Assembly (NCBI GenBank): GCA_002450895.1
Contig: DKAR01000066.1
Span: 18,461 to 42,878, forward strand
Direction: 5' to 3'
Length of the DNA: 24,418 bases
DNA from: Proteobacteria bacterium UBA6921
Lineage (GTDB): Bacteria; Pseudomonadota; Gammaproteobacteria; SG8-11
Each line of letters starts with the position of its first letter. Position 1 is the first letter of the stretch. A program made the position numbers and the translations under genes. Below are positions 1 through 8,961 of this stretch, piece by piece. A model generated the notes under the pieces. The model was not told where the DNA came from, made no database searches, and saw only the letters and a list, made by a program, of their open reading frames with translations.

Positions 1-1091
1 AGATTGACCGTGCCCTGGTTGACTGCGACACCATTGCCGCCGTTGGCGATCGCTTGCCCCGCCCCGTTGTTGCCGACAAAGTTGCCGAGCAACGTGTTGG
101 TGCCGGTCGAATCATGCGCGATGCCGTCCTGTGTGTTGCCGCCGATCACGTTGCCGGCGCCCGCCACAAGGCTACCGACTGTGTTTCCGGTCGCACCGTT
201 AATGAACCGGATCCCCTGTTGAGTATTCGGCAGCGCGCCGTTGCGCGCCGCGTTCGTGCCGATGGCATTCCCCGCAACCGTGTTGCTGTTGGCGCCGTCG
301 ATCAGGACACCAGAGCCATTGCCGGAAATCACGTTTCCAGCCGCGGCGGTCGTTCCACCGACCGTGTTGTCGTGCGCTCCGTTGTACAAGTACACGCCAT
401 AGGTCGAATTGCCCAGGCCAGCGCTACCCGCAACATCCACTCCGATATAGTTGCTGGTGATCACGTTGAGTTGCGTTGTTGCGCCGCTGATCCCAACGCC
501 GATCGGATTACCGGAAATTACGTTGCGCTGCCCGGCAGCGCTGCCACCGATCGTGTTCGACTGCGCGCCCACATTGATGAACACGCCGCGAATCCCATTG
601 CCAAGAGCCACGCCACCGGCGCTGTCGGTGCCAATGTAGTTGCCATAGACGAAGTTGCCGTTGGAATCGATGTGGATGCCGTCGCCACCGTTTGTGACCA
701 GTACGTTGCCTTCGCCTGATGGCCCCGATCCAGCGAGGGTGCTGCCGCCAATCGTGTTGCCGCTGCCGCTGCTGATGTGTATCGCATCGTTCGTGCAGTT
801 TTGGACGCGCAAACCTTTTACGGTGTTGCCGCTGCTATTCAGCACCAAACAATCGGTGGCCGCAGGTAATGCTCCGCCGTTGACGATGACGCCGGCGTTT
901 GAAGCATCTATTGTGAGACCTCCTTGAGTCACGCCGGGAAGCGCAGTGGCCAGTGCGATCGTCGACGCCGGACCCGCCGCGGGAAACACGACCGAATCGA
1001 AGTAGATGAAATTTCCATTGACCGCGTCGGTCAACGCCTGGCGCAAACTGCCGGCACCCGCGTCTGCTGTCGTCGTCACCCATACGTCATT
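1..1091 (-). repeat. Supermodule D of the giant protein (partial)
   Basis: It opens with VTTTADAGAGSLRQAL and continues with IGG-type turns (NTIGG twice, NTVGG, NTVGS) and strands such as GNYIGTD and GNVISGN. The helix is still running when the window ends, so the tail and anything after it are not visible. Confidence 0.8.
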
Positions 1092-4000
1092 GCTGAACAC
1101 CCATTGCGGACTTCCAGTGCCGTTGTTGCCGCTGTCGACCGATGCCGCCGCGATGATGTTGTTTGTTGCCGCGACGGCATCCTGTACGTTGACGTAGTAA
1201 GCGCGTTGCGGACCGCCGGTCACATTGAAGGTGTACTGGGTGGCGTCAGTGGAATCCAGTGTGATGCGCGTGCCCGCCGCCTGGCCATTGAGATTGAGCG
1301 TTCCAGTGATCGTGTTGCTGGAACCGCCGCGAAACACAAGTTGCGTACCAGGTGTTGTTGCCGTGAAGTTGGTCGCCGTGAGGCTGCTGTCGAGCGCACC
1401 GCTGGTGAACGTAACCGGTGCGGAGTTATTCGTCACCGTGAGATTGTTAAAGCAGGTCGAGGTCGGCGGAGACACGTGCTCGCAAGCAAGATTGTTTTGC
1501 GTGTCCATGCTGACCTGCTGCGCCGCGGCACCGTCGAGCACGACCGTCGAAGTGCCGGGATAAATGGTGGCGAAGCTGTAGTCGACGTTGCCCGCGACTT
1601 GCAACGTCGCCGCACCGAGTGACAACGTGCCACTGCCGAAATACACGTCATCGTTCACATCGATCGTGCCGGCAAGATTGACCTGGCTGGTAACGAAGAA
1701 CTGATAGATACCGTAGCTTCCGTTGGGACCGATAACATTCGGCTGCACTTCCGTCGCATTTCCCAGATAGACAGTTGCGGATTCGAGGCGCAGGCCCATT
1801 GCGGTATTCGGTAACGCATCGCCGGTCGAATTTGTTCCGACAAAGTTGCCGAAGATATTCACCACGGCACTGCTGTTGTGGACGTAAACGCCGCTGCCGC
1901 CGTTGCCCGAAATCACATTTCCAGCGCCGGCATTCATCCAGCCGATGATGGTCGGGTTGGAGGTGCCGCTGATGTCGATGCCATGGCTGGTGTTGGCGAT
2001 TATTGCAGTTGCCGTTGCGTTGACGCCGATGTAGTTGTTGCGGAACAGGTTGCCGTTGCCACCGCTGACAAGAACGCCGCGGCTGTTGTTGCCCGAGATG
2101 ACGTTGCGCAAACCGGCCACAACGTCGCCGACCGTATTCGTGCTGCTCGCGATGTTGAGGCCATTGGCGGTGTTACCCAGATCGGCGGTGCCATCGGTCC
2201 CGATGTAGTTTCCGTACAGGAAGTTGCCGGCGGAGGCCGCGTCGATCTGAATCCCGTCGCTGCCATTGCTGATGATCGTATTGCCTTCGCCGTTGGGTCC
2301 CGCACCCACGGTACGATTTCCACCTATCGTATTGCCCGCGCCGCTGGCCAACAGGATTCCGTCGCCGGCGCAGTTCTGAATCGTCAGCCCCTTGACCACG
2401 TTGTTCGCCGAGCTGATTGTGAGACACGCCCCGGTCGTACCGGTGCCGTTGATCACGACACCCGCATTCGATGCATCGAGCGTTACGCTGCCTGCGCTCA
2501 GTGCCGGCAAATCTCCGCCAGCCAACGTCAGCGTGACGGGCGCACCGGGCGGGAACGTCGTCGGGTCAAATACAATGGATTCGCCCGCCACCTGGTTGAG
2601 CAGCGCGTCACGCAAACTGCCCGCGCCGCTGTCCGCGGTGCTATTCACGGTCACGGTGGTGCTGAACACCCACTGCGGACTTCCCGAACCGTTGTCGTTG
2701 TTGCCGCTGTCCAGCGAACTCTGTGCAACGATGTCGTTTCCTGATGCCGCGCTGTACTGCACGTCGACAAACCGCGCGGTCTGCTGCCCCCCGGGAACAT
2801 TGAGCGTAAATTGGGTCGTGTTGGTTGAGCGCAACTGAATTCGCGTGCCGGTCGCCTGGCCGTTGAAATTCAGCGTGCCGCTGACGGTGAAGACTGCTCC
2901 ACCGACGAACGTCAGTTGGGTGCCCGGAGTCACGGCCGTCAAATTGGCGGTGTTAAATGCATCCGCAAGTGTCACGACAGCGCTGCTGTTCGTAATTGTC
3001 AGCTGGTTGTAACTCGCACCGCCGCTCGTAACGCTTTGTGCGGTGTTTCCGTCCAGAGTCAACGTCCCGGTGCCCGCCGCATACGCACCCGAGTTCGAGA
3101 AGTTTCCGGCAAGATTCAAATTAAACGTGCTGCTGTTCAGCGTGCCCTGCGCGATCGTCAGATTTCCGTTGACATCCAGCGCAGCCGCTTGCTGCCACGT
3201 CCCGGTACCATTGAACACAAGGTTCTGGTACACCCAGTTCTGAATCGCGTATGGCCCGGTGCTTCCGTAGTACTCCACCACGCTGCCAGACACGAATGCC
3301 GTGGCGCCCACGGAAATAGCCTCACTGCCCTGCAGCCGGAACGTGTCATAGTTGGTAAAGGCCGTTGCCACCGACAGACTGAAACCATTGCTGTCGAACG
3401 TACCTGCGGTAATCGTCAATCCGGCAGCGATGCTTTCCGCGGCCCCGAGCCGGAATACGCCGCCGGTCCCGTTGAATTCCAGGTTTTGATAATCCCAATC
3501 CTTGACCGTGTACGGCCCCGTGGTGCCGTAGTAAACCACCAGGGACGCAGGTGCGAACGTGTGCGCGCCAAATGAAACGGATTCGCTACCCACCAGGCGC
3601 AACGTTGCGTTGTTGGTAAAGGTTCCCGTGACTGCCATGGATTTGCTGTTCAGATCGAACACGCCGGAGGTGATCGTAAGATCGCCGACAGCGGTCACAC
3701 CGTTGCCCAGATTGCTGAGCGAGACTGTGTTGCTGCCCGCAGCCGCCGTGTTGTTGATGACAAGGTGATTCAGCGCGTTGCTGATCAGCGCGACCGTCTG
3801 ATTGGCACTGGAGCTGTTCAGGACGATCGTTCCGCCGTTATGGTTGAACGTTGACGCCACGAGCAGAGTCAGGTTTTCAGAAATATTCAGCGTGCCGCTG
3901 GTGGAAGTGAACGTACCTCCGTTGACAGTGAGATAGCCGAGAGTGAGCGTCCCGCTGCCCCCATTGAACGTACCGCGGCTCATCATTCCGTACGGCGCAG

Positions 4001-7000
4001 TGACATCCGACCCCGGCGCGAATGAATATCCGGTTGGAACATACAATTCCGTTCCCGCCGCAACGACCAAATTGCCGGAACTGATCGAGTAGCCAATATC
4101 CGCGTCAACGTAACCGCCCAGTGCAGCAGTCAACTCCGTCGTGGTCAATATGCCGCCATTGTCATGGCGCGTGATCAGGCGCGACGCGTAGATATCCAGT
4201 CCAGCCAGGCTCGAGCCGTCGCTGACCGTGGCGGTCGTTCCTGAAATGAAAGTTCCATCCAGATAAACCAGCATTGCACTGCCGGCGGTCAGGGAAGTGT
4301 TGATGGTGTAGTCGCCATTAACGTCCGTGGCTGTGGATCCACCATCGACGCCGCCGACGAGCAGACGCACTGTGTGGCCTGCCCCGACCCGCGTTGCACC
4401 CTCATCGGAATATACGGTTCCTGAAACGGTGGCGGCCGAGAGCGCAAACCAGGACGCGTTGTTGCCACTGTTTAGCGAGTTCGTCGGAGCGACTGGCAAC
4501 AGTGCAACCGCAGAACCCGAAGCATCGGAGTCCTGCACGTCGACGTAACTGATGCTCTTGGTCGCCGTTGAAGCCAGCGTGAAATTCCAGCGCGTTGGCG
4601 AACTTGAAGAACGCAGGTTCAACAGTTGTCCGGACGCACCGTTCAGCGTTGCTGCGCCATTGATGGTCTGAATTGACCCCGCGGCGAAGGTCAGCGTATC
4701 CGCGGCGGCCACCGACTTCGTAAAGTTGTTGAATGGCGACGATCCGGTGATCGTCTGGTTGGTGCCATCAAAAACGACCGTCGATGTCCCCGGATTGATC
4801 GTGCCACTATTCTTGGTCCAATTGCCCGACACCTGCAACGTGGCAGAGCCAAGATTGAACGTGCCCAATGTCAGAGTCACATCGTCGTTCACGTCGATCG
4901 TGCCCGCCAGGTTAATCACCCCGTTATTCAGGTTCAGACCCAGCGCGGTGTTGGGACCAATCACGTTCGGCTGTACCTCCGCCGCATTGCCGAGATTGAT
5001 TGTTCCGATCGACAGCAACTCGATGCCGTCGCTGGCGTTCGGCAATGACGCGCCAGACGAGTTGGTCCCGATGAAGTTGCCGTATACAGAGATGGTGCCG
5101 CTGCCGGTGTGGCGAATACCGTCAGTGCCGTTGCCCGCGATCACATTACCTGCGCCGGCACCGGTACCGCCAATCGTAATGCCGGTGGATGTTGTCGATA
5201 CTTCGATTCCGCTCGCGCCGTTTGGCAAGGGTGCTGTTGCCGTGGCATTGGCGCCGATGATGTTACCGGCGATGGAGTTGTTGTTGCTGTCATCGAGCAG
5301 AATGCCGGACCACGTGTTACCGGAAAGTACGTTACCTTCGCCGGCACCGGTGCCACCAATGATATTGCTGCCGGCGCTGTTCGACAGCTCGATGCCGTGC
5401 ACGCTGTTCGGGATAGGGCTGGAACCGGTTGCATCAGTACCGATGTAATTGGCCTGGATCGTGTTGGCGCTGGACGTGCTGAATACGGAGATGCCGTTTC
5501 CGTTGTTTCCGGAAATAACATTGCGCAGTCCTGTACCGCTCCCGCCGATTGTGTTGGCACTGCCGTACAACGCGATGCCCTGATTGTTGCCGAGATCCGC
5601 CGTTCCGTCCGTACCGATGTAATTTCCGTAGACGTAATTGAGCGAGGAGTCGATGCGAATTCCGATGCCGTTGCTTACGATCGTGTTGCCCTGCCCGTTC
5701 GGCCCGGATCCACTGGTACGATCTCCACCGATGATGTTGTTCGTTCCGCTGGTGATGTAGATCCCGTTGGTGGTGAAGTTCTGGATGCGCAGTCCGCGCA
5801 CGACATTATTGGACGACGAAATCGTCAGACCCGTCGCCAGTGTTCCTCCACCACTCAGGACGACATCCGCGCTGGTGGCATCCAGAGTGATATCGCCTTG
5901 TGTAACACTCAGCGTGCTGGCAAGAGTAATGGTTGTGCCACTGCCGATCGGGAACGTCGCTGCGTTGAACGAAATGACGTCGCCCGCAACAGCAAGCGAC
6001 AGCGCTTCACGCAGCGTGCCGGCGCCGCTGTCGAGCGTACTTGTAACAACGCGGGCGGTCCCGAATATCCAGTGCGGAGCGGCCTCGGCCGCGTCAGTGT
6101 TAGCGCCATTCGTCCATCCCGTGGCATACAAATTATTTCCGGTGACCTCTGAATCCTGCACATTGACGTAGTACGCATACTGCACACCGCCGGTCAGATT
6201 GAGGATAAAACGAGATGCACTCGTCGAACGCAGTATGATGCGTGTTCCCGTTGCCTGCCCGTTCAGTGTCAACGTGCCACTGATGGTGTAGGTCGCGCCG
6301 CCCGAAAAATTGATCCAGGTGGATGGTGTGGTGGCAGTCAGGTTGGCAACAGTAAAACCGTCTTGAAAGGTAATTGTTCCGCTGTTGGTGATGACGAAAT
6401 TGTTCCAGCTCGCCAGCGAACCCGTTGTAATGGACTGCGTGACCGTGCCATCGAGCGTAAATGTCGATGTTCCCGGATTCACCGTCATCACGCTGTTGTT
6501 GTTCCAGGATCCGCCACTGAAGTACACCGCGGCGCTGCCCATGTTCAGCGTGCCGGCGGTCGTGGTGAGGTGACCGTCCAGATCGATGGTGCCGGCGAAG
6601 TTCACCGTGCCGCCGGTGATTGACAACGCGGTCCCACCCCCGCTGCTGCTCAGCACGTTCGCCTGCACCTCGGACGCGTTGCCGATATTGATGGTACCGC
6701 TGGTAACCGCGATGGCGCCGCCATTCGGAATCGTGGTCATCGCCGAATTCGTGCCAATGAAATTACCGACGATCGTATTTGTTCCGGTTGCCGTGGAACG
6801 AATTCCCTGAAGCGTATTTCCGGCAATTACGTTGGCGGAGTTCGCGACCGTTCCGCCAATTGTGTTTCCGGACGAACTGGTGTTAATCGTGATTCCCCGC
6901 CCCCCGTTTGGCACAGCGGCCGTCGCGGAAGCGTTCGTGCCAATGTAGTTGCCTTGAAGGACGGAATTGCTGCTGGCGGTAATTGATATTCCGTCGTTGG

Positions 7001-8879
7001 TGTTGCCGGAAATTACATTGCCGGCGTTCGCAGCGGTACCACCAATGGTGTTACCGGATCCCAGCGCACTGATCGCGAGCCCTGTTCCATTCGGTATCTG
7101 AGTGACACCGTCAGAACCGACGCCGATGAAGTTACCTACGACAACGTTGTTGCTGGCCCCGGAAATGTTCACACCAATATTCGTGTTTCCGGAAATCACG
7201 TTCCGCTCGCCGGCGGCGGTTCCTCCGATCGTATTTGCTGTCGTGGAGGTGACGACACCAACCCCAAATGAATTGGCCATCGGCGCCGTACCGGCGACGT
7301 TGGTCCCGATGTAATTTCCAATGATCCGATTCAGTGTTGCCGAGGCATTCTGAATTGACACGCCATAGGAGGCATTGCTCGAGATTACATTGCGCAGCCC
7401 GGCACTGGTTCCGCCGATGGTGTTGTTCTGCCCGGTTGAGATGTTGATGCCGACGCCGGTGTTCCCCAAACCGGTGTTGCTGGACGGATCAGTGCCAATA
7501 TAGTTTCCCGTGACGGTGTTGCTGTTCGATGTGTTGATCAGGACGCCGCTGCTGTTGTTGACGATGATGTTGCCTTCGCCCGACGGGCCGCTGCCGACTC
7601 CGTTGTTGCCGCCAATGGTGTTGTTGCTGGTGCCGACCGCCAAAGTAATCGCAGCGGAAGTGCACCCCTGGACGCGCAGCCCCTTGATGGCGTTGTTGCT
7701 CGATGCGAAATTGAAGCACTGGTACAGGTTGTTTCCGTTGACTCGCACGCCCGCGTTCGAGGCATCAAGCGTGATGCCGCCCTGTGTGATGCTGGGCAGT
7801 GTGCTGGTCAATGTGATGGTGACGGGCGCGCCGGGCGGAAACACGGTGGGGTCGAACAGAATCGTGTCGCCGCTTGCAGCGTTGGTCAGCCGGTCGCGCA
7901 GCGTGCCGGCGCCGCTGTCGGCCGCCGATGTAACAGTCAGGATGTTCGCTGGCAGGTTCAATGCCAGCGCCAACCCACGCGGCGTGTTCAAACCCGAGAT
8001 GACGGTCTGTGGAATCGGCGCGGCGAGGTTGGCGCGACGTATCGCCGTGCCGCCAATCCAGTAAATCTGGCCGGCAGACATATTCAGCGCGATGTCCTGA
8101 ATCGTTTCCGTCGAACTGGAGATAACTTGCGTGTTGTTGCTGCCGTTCAGATCGGCACGACGGATTTCCGAAGTCGGGACATTGCCCGTTGCCCAGTAAA
8201 TCCGGTTGTTGGTGAGATCGAGGTCAATGCCCTTCGGGCTGGACAGGCCGGTGACGAGCGTCTCAATCGTGGAACCGTCGAGATTCGCGCGCTGGACAAA
8301 ACCGTTGAAATTGTCTGTCCAGTACATCTTGCCGCCGGCAACATCGAGCGCGATCCCAACCGGCGCGGCGAGCCCGGTCAGGGTGACCAGGGTTTGCGGC
8401 GACGTCCCGTCGAGATTGGATCGACGGATCGTTCGCGTGCCTTCATCGGTCCAGTACACCTTGCCGTTCGCGCTATCGAGCGCAACGCCGCGTGGCGTCG
8501 TGAGGCCGGTTTGGATGTCCTCCACCGAGCCACTGCCGTCCAGATTTCTGCGTTGCAGCTTTTGCGCAGTACCGGCATCGCTCCAGTACACCTTGCTGCC
8601 GGCACCGTCCACGGCGACGCCGTAGGGTTGCTGTAATCCGTCGGTCGACGTTGCGATGTTCACCGGTGTCAGCACCGACAGGTCAGCACGACGGACGTGC
8701 TGCGCGCCGCTGTCGGTCCAGTAGATGTAGTCGACGGCGTGTGCCGGGAAAACGAACAGCACCAGCGGAGCGAAGATCAATGCGAGTCGACGCACGCATC
8801 CGGCCGCGAAAAAAATAAGTTGCGCTGGGGGCATTCGAAGGTGCCGCGCGGCGACACTGAACAAGGCTGCAAACATCAT
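1..8879 (-). CDS. Giant secreted beta-propeller / beta-helix repeat protein, 3' end outside the window
   Basis: One minus-strand frame stays open from a stop at 8952-8954 to the left edge, giving up to 2,959 codons with no stop in the window. It would be exported: an Arg-Arg, a hydrophobic stretch (about residues 32-45) and an AHA|VDY cleavage site are visible. Residues about 49-308 carry six YWTD-type repeats. After these, four large modules each combine a CSLREA-like opening (SGAGTLREAL type), a right-handed beta-helix rich in NTIGG and GNYIGT, and a beta-rich tail ending in YVNVQDS. Such proteins are usually surface-attached or secreted; adhesion or glycan binding is inference only, and no catalytic motif was seen. 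The start is uncertain. ATG 8879 is the longest; ATG 8834 or GTG 8795 would give signal peptides of more usual length, the last one about 20 residues. None has a clear Shine-Dalgarno. The C-terminus, which would show the anchoring or secretion route, is not visible. Confidence 0.85.
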   Translation of the reverse strand, partial: MMFAALFSVAARHLRMPPAQLIFFAAGCVRRLALIFAPLVLFVFPAHAVDYIYWTDSGAQHVRRADLSVLTPVNIATSTDGLQQPYGVAVDGAGSKVYWSDAGTAQKLQRRNLDGSGSVEDIQTGLTTPRGVALDSANGKVYWTDEGTRTIRRSNLDGTSPQTLVTLTGLAAPVGIALDVAGGKMYWTDNFNGFVQRANLDGSTIETLVTGLSSPKGIDLDLTNNRIYWATGNVPTSEIRRADLNGSNNTQVISSSTETIQDIALNMSAGQIYWIGGTAIRRANLAAPIPQTVISGLNTPRGLALALNLPANILTVTSAADSGAGTLRDRLTNAASGDTILFDPTVFPPGAPVTITLTSTLPSITQGGITLDASNAGVRVNGNNLYQCFNFASSNNAIKGLRVQGCTSAAITLAVGTSNNTIGGNNGVGSGPSGEGNIIVNNSSGVLINTSNSNTVTGNYIGTDPSSNTGLGNTGVGINISTGQNNTIGGTSAGLRNVISSNASYGVSIQNASATLNRIIGNYIGTNVAGTAPMANSFGVGVVTSTTANTIGGTAAGERNVISGNTNIGVNISGASNNVVVGNFIGVGSDGVTQIPNGTGLAISALGSGNTIGGTAANAGNVISGNTNDGISITASSNSVLQGNYIGTNASATAAVPNGGRGITINTSSSGNTIGGTVANSANVIAGNTLQGIRSTATGTNTIVGNFIGTNSAMTTIPNGGAIAVTSGTINIGNASEVQANVLSSSGGGTALSITGGTVNFAGTIDLDGHLTTTAGTLNMGSAAVYFSGGSWNNNSVMTVNPGTSTFTLDGTVTQSITTGSLASWNNFVITNSGTITFQDGFTVANLTATTPSTWINFSGGATYTISGTLTLNGQATGTRIILRSTSASRFILNLTGGVQYAYYVNVQDSEVTGNNLYATGWTNGANTDAAEAAPHWIFGTARVVTSTLDSGAGTLREALSLAVAGDVISFNAATFPIGSGTTITLASTLSVTQGDITLDATSADVVLSGGGTLATGLTISSSNNVVRGLRIQNFTTNGIYITSGTNNIIGGDRTSGSGPNGQGNTIVSNGIGIRIDSSLNYVYGNYIGTDGTADLGNNQGIALYGSANTIGGSGTGLRNVISGNNGNGISVFSTSSANTIQANYIGTDATGSSPIPNSVHGIELSNSAGSNIIGGTGAGEGNVLSGNTWSGILLDDSNNNSIAGNIIGANATATAPLPNGASGIEVSTTSTGITIGGTGAGAGNVIAGNGTDGIRHTGSGTISVYGNFIGTNSSGASLPNASDGIELLSIGTINLGNAAEVQPNVIGPNTALGLNLNNGVINLAGTIDVNDDVTLTLGTFNLGSATLQVSGNWTKNSGTINPGTSTVVFDGTNQTITGSSPFNNFTKSVAAADTLTFAAGSIQTINGAATLNGASGQLLNLRSSSSPTRWNFTLASTATKSISYVDVQDSDASGSAVALLPVAPTNSLNSGNNASWFALSAATVSGTVYSDEGATRVGAGHTVRLLVGGVDGGSTATDVNGDYTINTSLTAGSAMLVYLDGTFISGTTATVSDGSSLAGLDIYASRLITRHDNGGILTTTELTAALGGYVDADIGYSISSGNLVVAAGTELYVPTGYSFAPGSDVTAPYGMMSRGTFNGGSGTLTLGYLTVNGGTFTSTSGTLNISENLTLLVASTFNHNGGTIVLNSSSANQTVALISNALNHLVINNTAAAGSNTVSLSNLGNGVTAVGDLTITSGVFDLNSKSMAVTGTFTNNATLRLVGSESVSFGAHTFAPASLVVYYGTTGPYTVKDWDYQNLEFNGTGGVFRLGAAESIAAGLTITAGTFDSNGFSLSVATAFTNYDTFRLQGSEAISVGATAFVSGSVVEYYGSTGPYAIQNWVYQNLVFNGTGTWQQAAALDVNGNLTIAQGTLNSSTFNLNLAGNFSNSGAYAAGTGTLTLDGNTAQSVTSGGASYNQLTITNSSAVVTLADAFNTANLTAVTPGTQLTFVGGAVFTVSGTLNFNGQATGTRIQLRSTNTTQFTLNVPGGQQTARFVDVQYSAASGNDIVAQSSLDSGNNDNGSGSPQWVFSTTVTVNSTADSGAGSLRDALLNQVAGESIVFDPTTFPPGAPVTLTLAGGDLPALSAGSVTLDASNAGVVINGTGTTGACLTISSANNVVKGLTIQNCAGDGILLASGAGNTIGGNRTVGAGPNGEGNTIISNGSDGIQIDAASAGNFLYGNYIGTDGTADLGNTANGLNIASSTNTVGDVVAGLRNVISGNNSRGVLVSGGNGNLFRNNYIGVNATATAIIANTSHGIDISGTSNPTIIGWMNAGAGNVISGNGGSGVYVHNSSAVVNIFGNFVGTNSTGDALPNTAMGLRLESATVYLGNATEVQPNVIGPNGSYGIYQFFVTSQVNLAGTIDVNDDVYFGSGTLSLGAATLQVAGNVDYSFATIYPGTSTVVLDGAAAQQVSMDTQNNLACEHVSPPTSTCFNNLTVTNNSAPVTFTSGALDSSLTATNFTATTPGTQLVFRGGSSNTITGTLNLNGQAAGTRITLDSTDATQYTFNVTGGPQRAYYVNVQDAVAATNNIIAAASVDSGNNGTGSPQWVFSNDVWVTTTADAGAGSLRQALTDAVNGNFIYFDSVVFPAAGPASTIALATALPGVTQGGLTIDASNAGVIVNGGALPAATDCLVLNSSGNTVKGLRVQNCTNDAIHISSGSGNTIGGSTLAGSGPSGEGNVLVTNGGDGIHIDSNGNFVYGNYIGTDSAGGVALGNGIRGVFINVGAQSNTIGGSAAGQRNVISGNPIGVGISGATTQLNVITSNYIGVDVAGSAGLGNSTYGVYLYNGAHDNTVGGTTAAAGNVISGNGSGVLIDGANSNTVAGNAIGTNAARNGALPNTQQGIRFINGATGNTVGSLVAGAGNVIGGNTQDGIAHDSTGTNTLLGNFVGNNGAGQAIANGGNGVAVNQGTVN
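1092..2667 (-). repeat. Supermodule C of the giant protein
   Basis: Approximate boundaries. It opens with VNSTADSGAGSLRDAL. One clear NTIGG turn is followed by two weaker ones (NTVGD, TIIGW), so its helix part is shorter or more degenerate than in A and B. The tail carries TIDVNDDVYF, GTLNLNGQAAGTRI and YVNVQDAVAATNN. Its beginning and end are close in DNA sequence to module D and to the end of the insert. Confidence 0.8.
2668..4459 (-). other. Insert between supermodules B and C: regulatory-like domain plus beta repeats
   Basis: About 600 residues with neither the CSLREA-like opening nor NTIGG turns. At 4286-4441 lies a stretch resembling carboxypeptidase-regulatory-like domains (SGTVYSDEG, then VNGDYTIN), a common Ig-like spacer in secreted proteins. 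It is followed by Gly/Thr/Asn-rich strands of the LTVNGGTF and LDLNSKSMAVTG kind and a tandem 87-residue repeat (3085-3606). It ends with the same module tail (LNFNGQATGTRI, RFVDVQYSAASGND), so it probably derives from a supermodule whose helix part was replaced. Confidence 0.65.
3085..3606 (-). repeat. Tandem 87-residue protein repeat (two copies)
   Basis: Two consecutive units share the order RL.GSE(S/A)(V/I)S.G, then YYG(T/S)TGPY, then DYQNLEFNGTG or VYQNLVFNGTG. The matching DNA around 3508-3540 and 3247-3279 is offset by exactly 261 bases (87 codons), which points to duplication in tandem. Unit boundaries are approximate. Confidence 0.75.
4460..6063 (-). repeat. Supermodule B of the giant protein
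   Basis: Approximate boundaries. The opening is TSTLDSGAGTLREAL, the best match to the CSLREA consensus in this protein. Four IGG turns follow (NIIGG, NTIGG, NIIGG, TIGG), with GNYIGTD strands between them. The tail has GTIDVNDDVTL, NPGTSTVVFDG and SYVDVQDSDASG. The tail is followed by an unrelated insert, not directly by the next module. Confidence 0.8.
6064..7949 (-). repeat. Supermodule A of the giant protein
   Basis: Approximate boundaries. It opens with a CSLREA-like segment (TSAADSGAGTLRDRL), in which the Cys is absent. A parallel beta-helix region follows with five NTIGG turns, each paired with GNVISGN and GNYIGT strands at roughly 40-60 residue spacing. It closes with a beta-rich tail: GTIDLDG, NPGTSTFTLDG, LTLNGQATGTRI and YVNVQDSEVTGNN. 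The same order of elements recurs in modules B, C and D, so this is an internal duplication, not only a shared fold. Confidence 0.8.
7956..8735 (-). other. Six-bladed YWTD beta-propeller domain of the giant protein
   Basis: Within residues about 49-308, six YWTD-like cores begin at about residues 53, 98, 142, 186, 228 and 273 (YWTD, YWSD, YWTD, YWTD, YWAT, YWIG). The spacings are 42-45 residues. Each repeat also has an RR.NLDG or RRADL strand and a PRGVALD-like strand. This matches the LDL-receptor class B fold, in which six repeats close one propeller. The last two blades have degenerate cores. No EGF module flanks the propeller, unlike in animal receptors. Confidence 0.85.
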
Positions 8880-8961
8880 CGGTCTTGCGCAGTCGCTTTC
8901 ACGGCAGGCGCAACATTTCGCTGCGCGTTGGACGGAGTTAATTTTCTTGAATTACGTGGAC

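Noticed and set aside
1878..2744. A 288-codon plus-strand frame, and similar ones at 54-719, 924-1622 and 2916-3575
   Set aside because: Same kind of low-complexity antisense shadow of the giant repeat protein; the frames recur at matching places in different supermodules.
5109..6152. A 347-codon plus-strand frame opposite the giant gene
   Set aside because: It is antisense to the well-supported minus-strand frame. Its Asp/Val/Ala/Arg-rich product, with many DRV and DVV steps, is what repeated Asn, Thr, Ile and Gly codons give when read on the other strand. No family, no ribosome binding site.
6700..7700. Regularly spaced similar DNA segments that might suggest a CRISPR array
   Set aside because: The similarity follows codons for NTIGG and GNYIGT turns at uneven spacing, with diverged units and an open frame throughout. 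There are no identical repeats or unique spacers.
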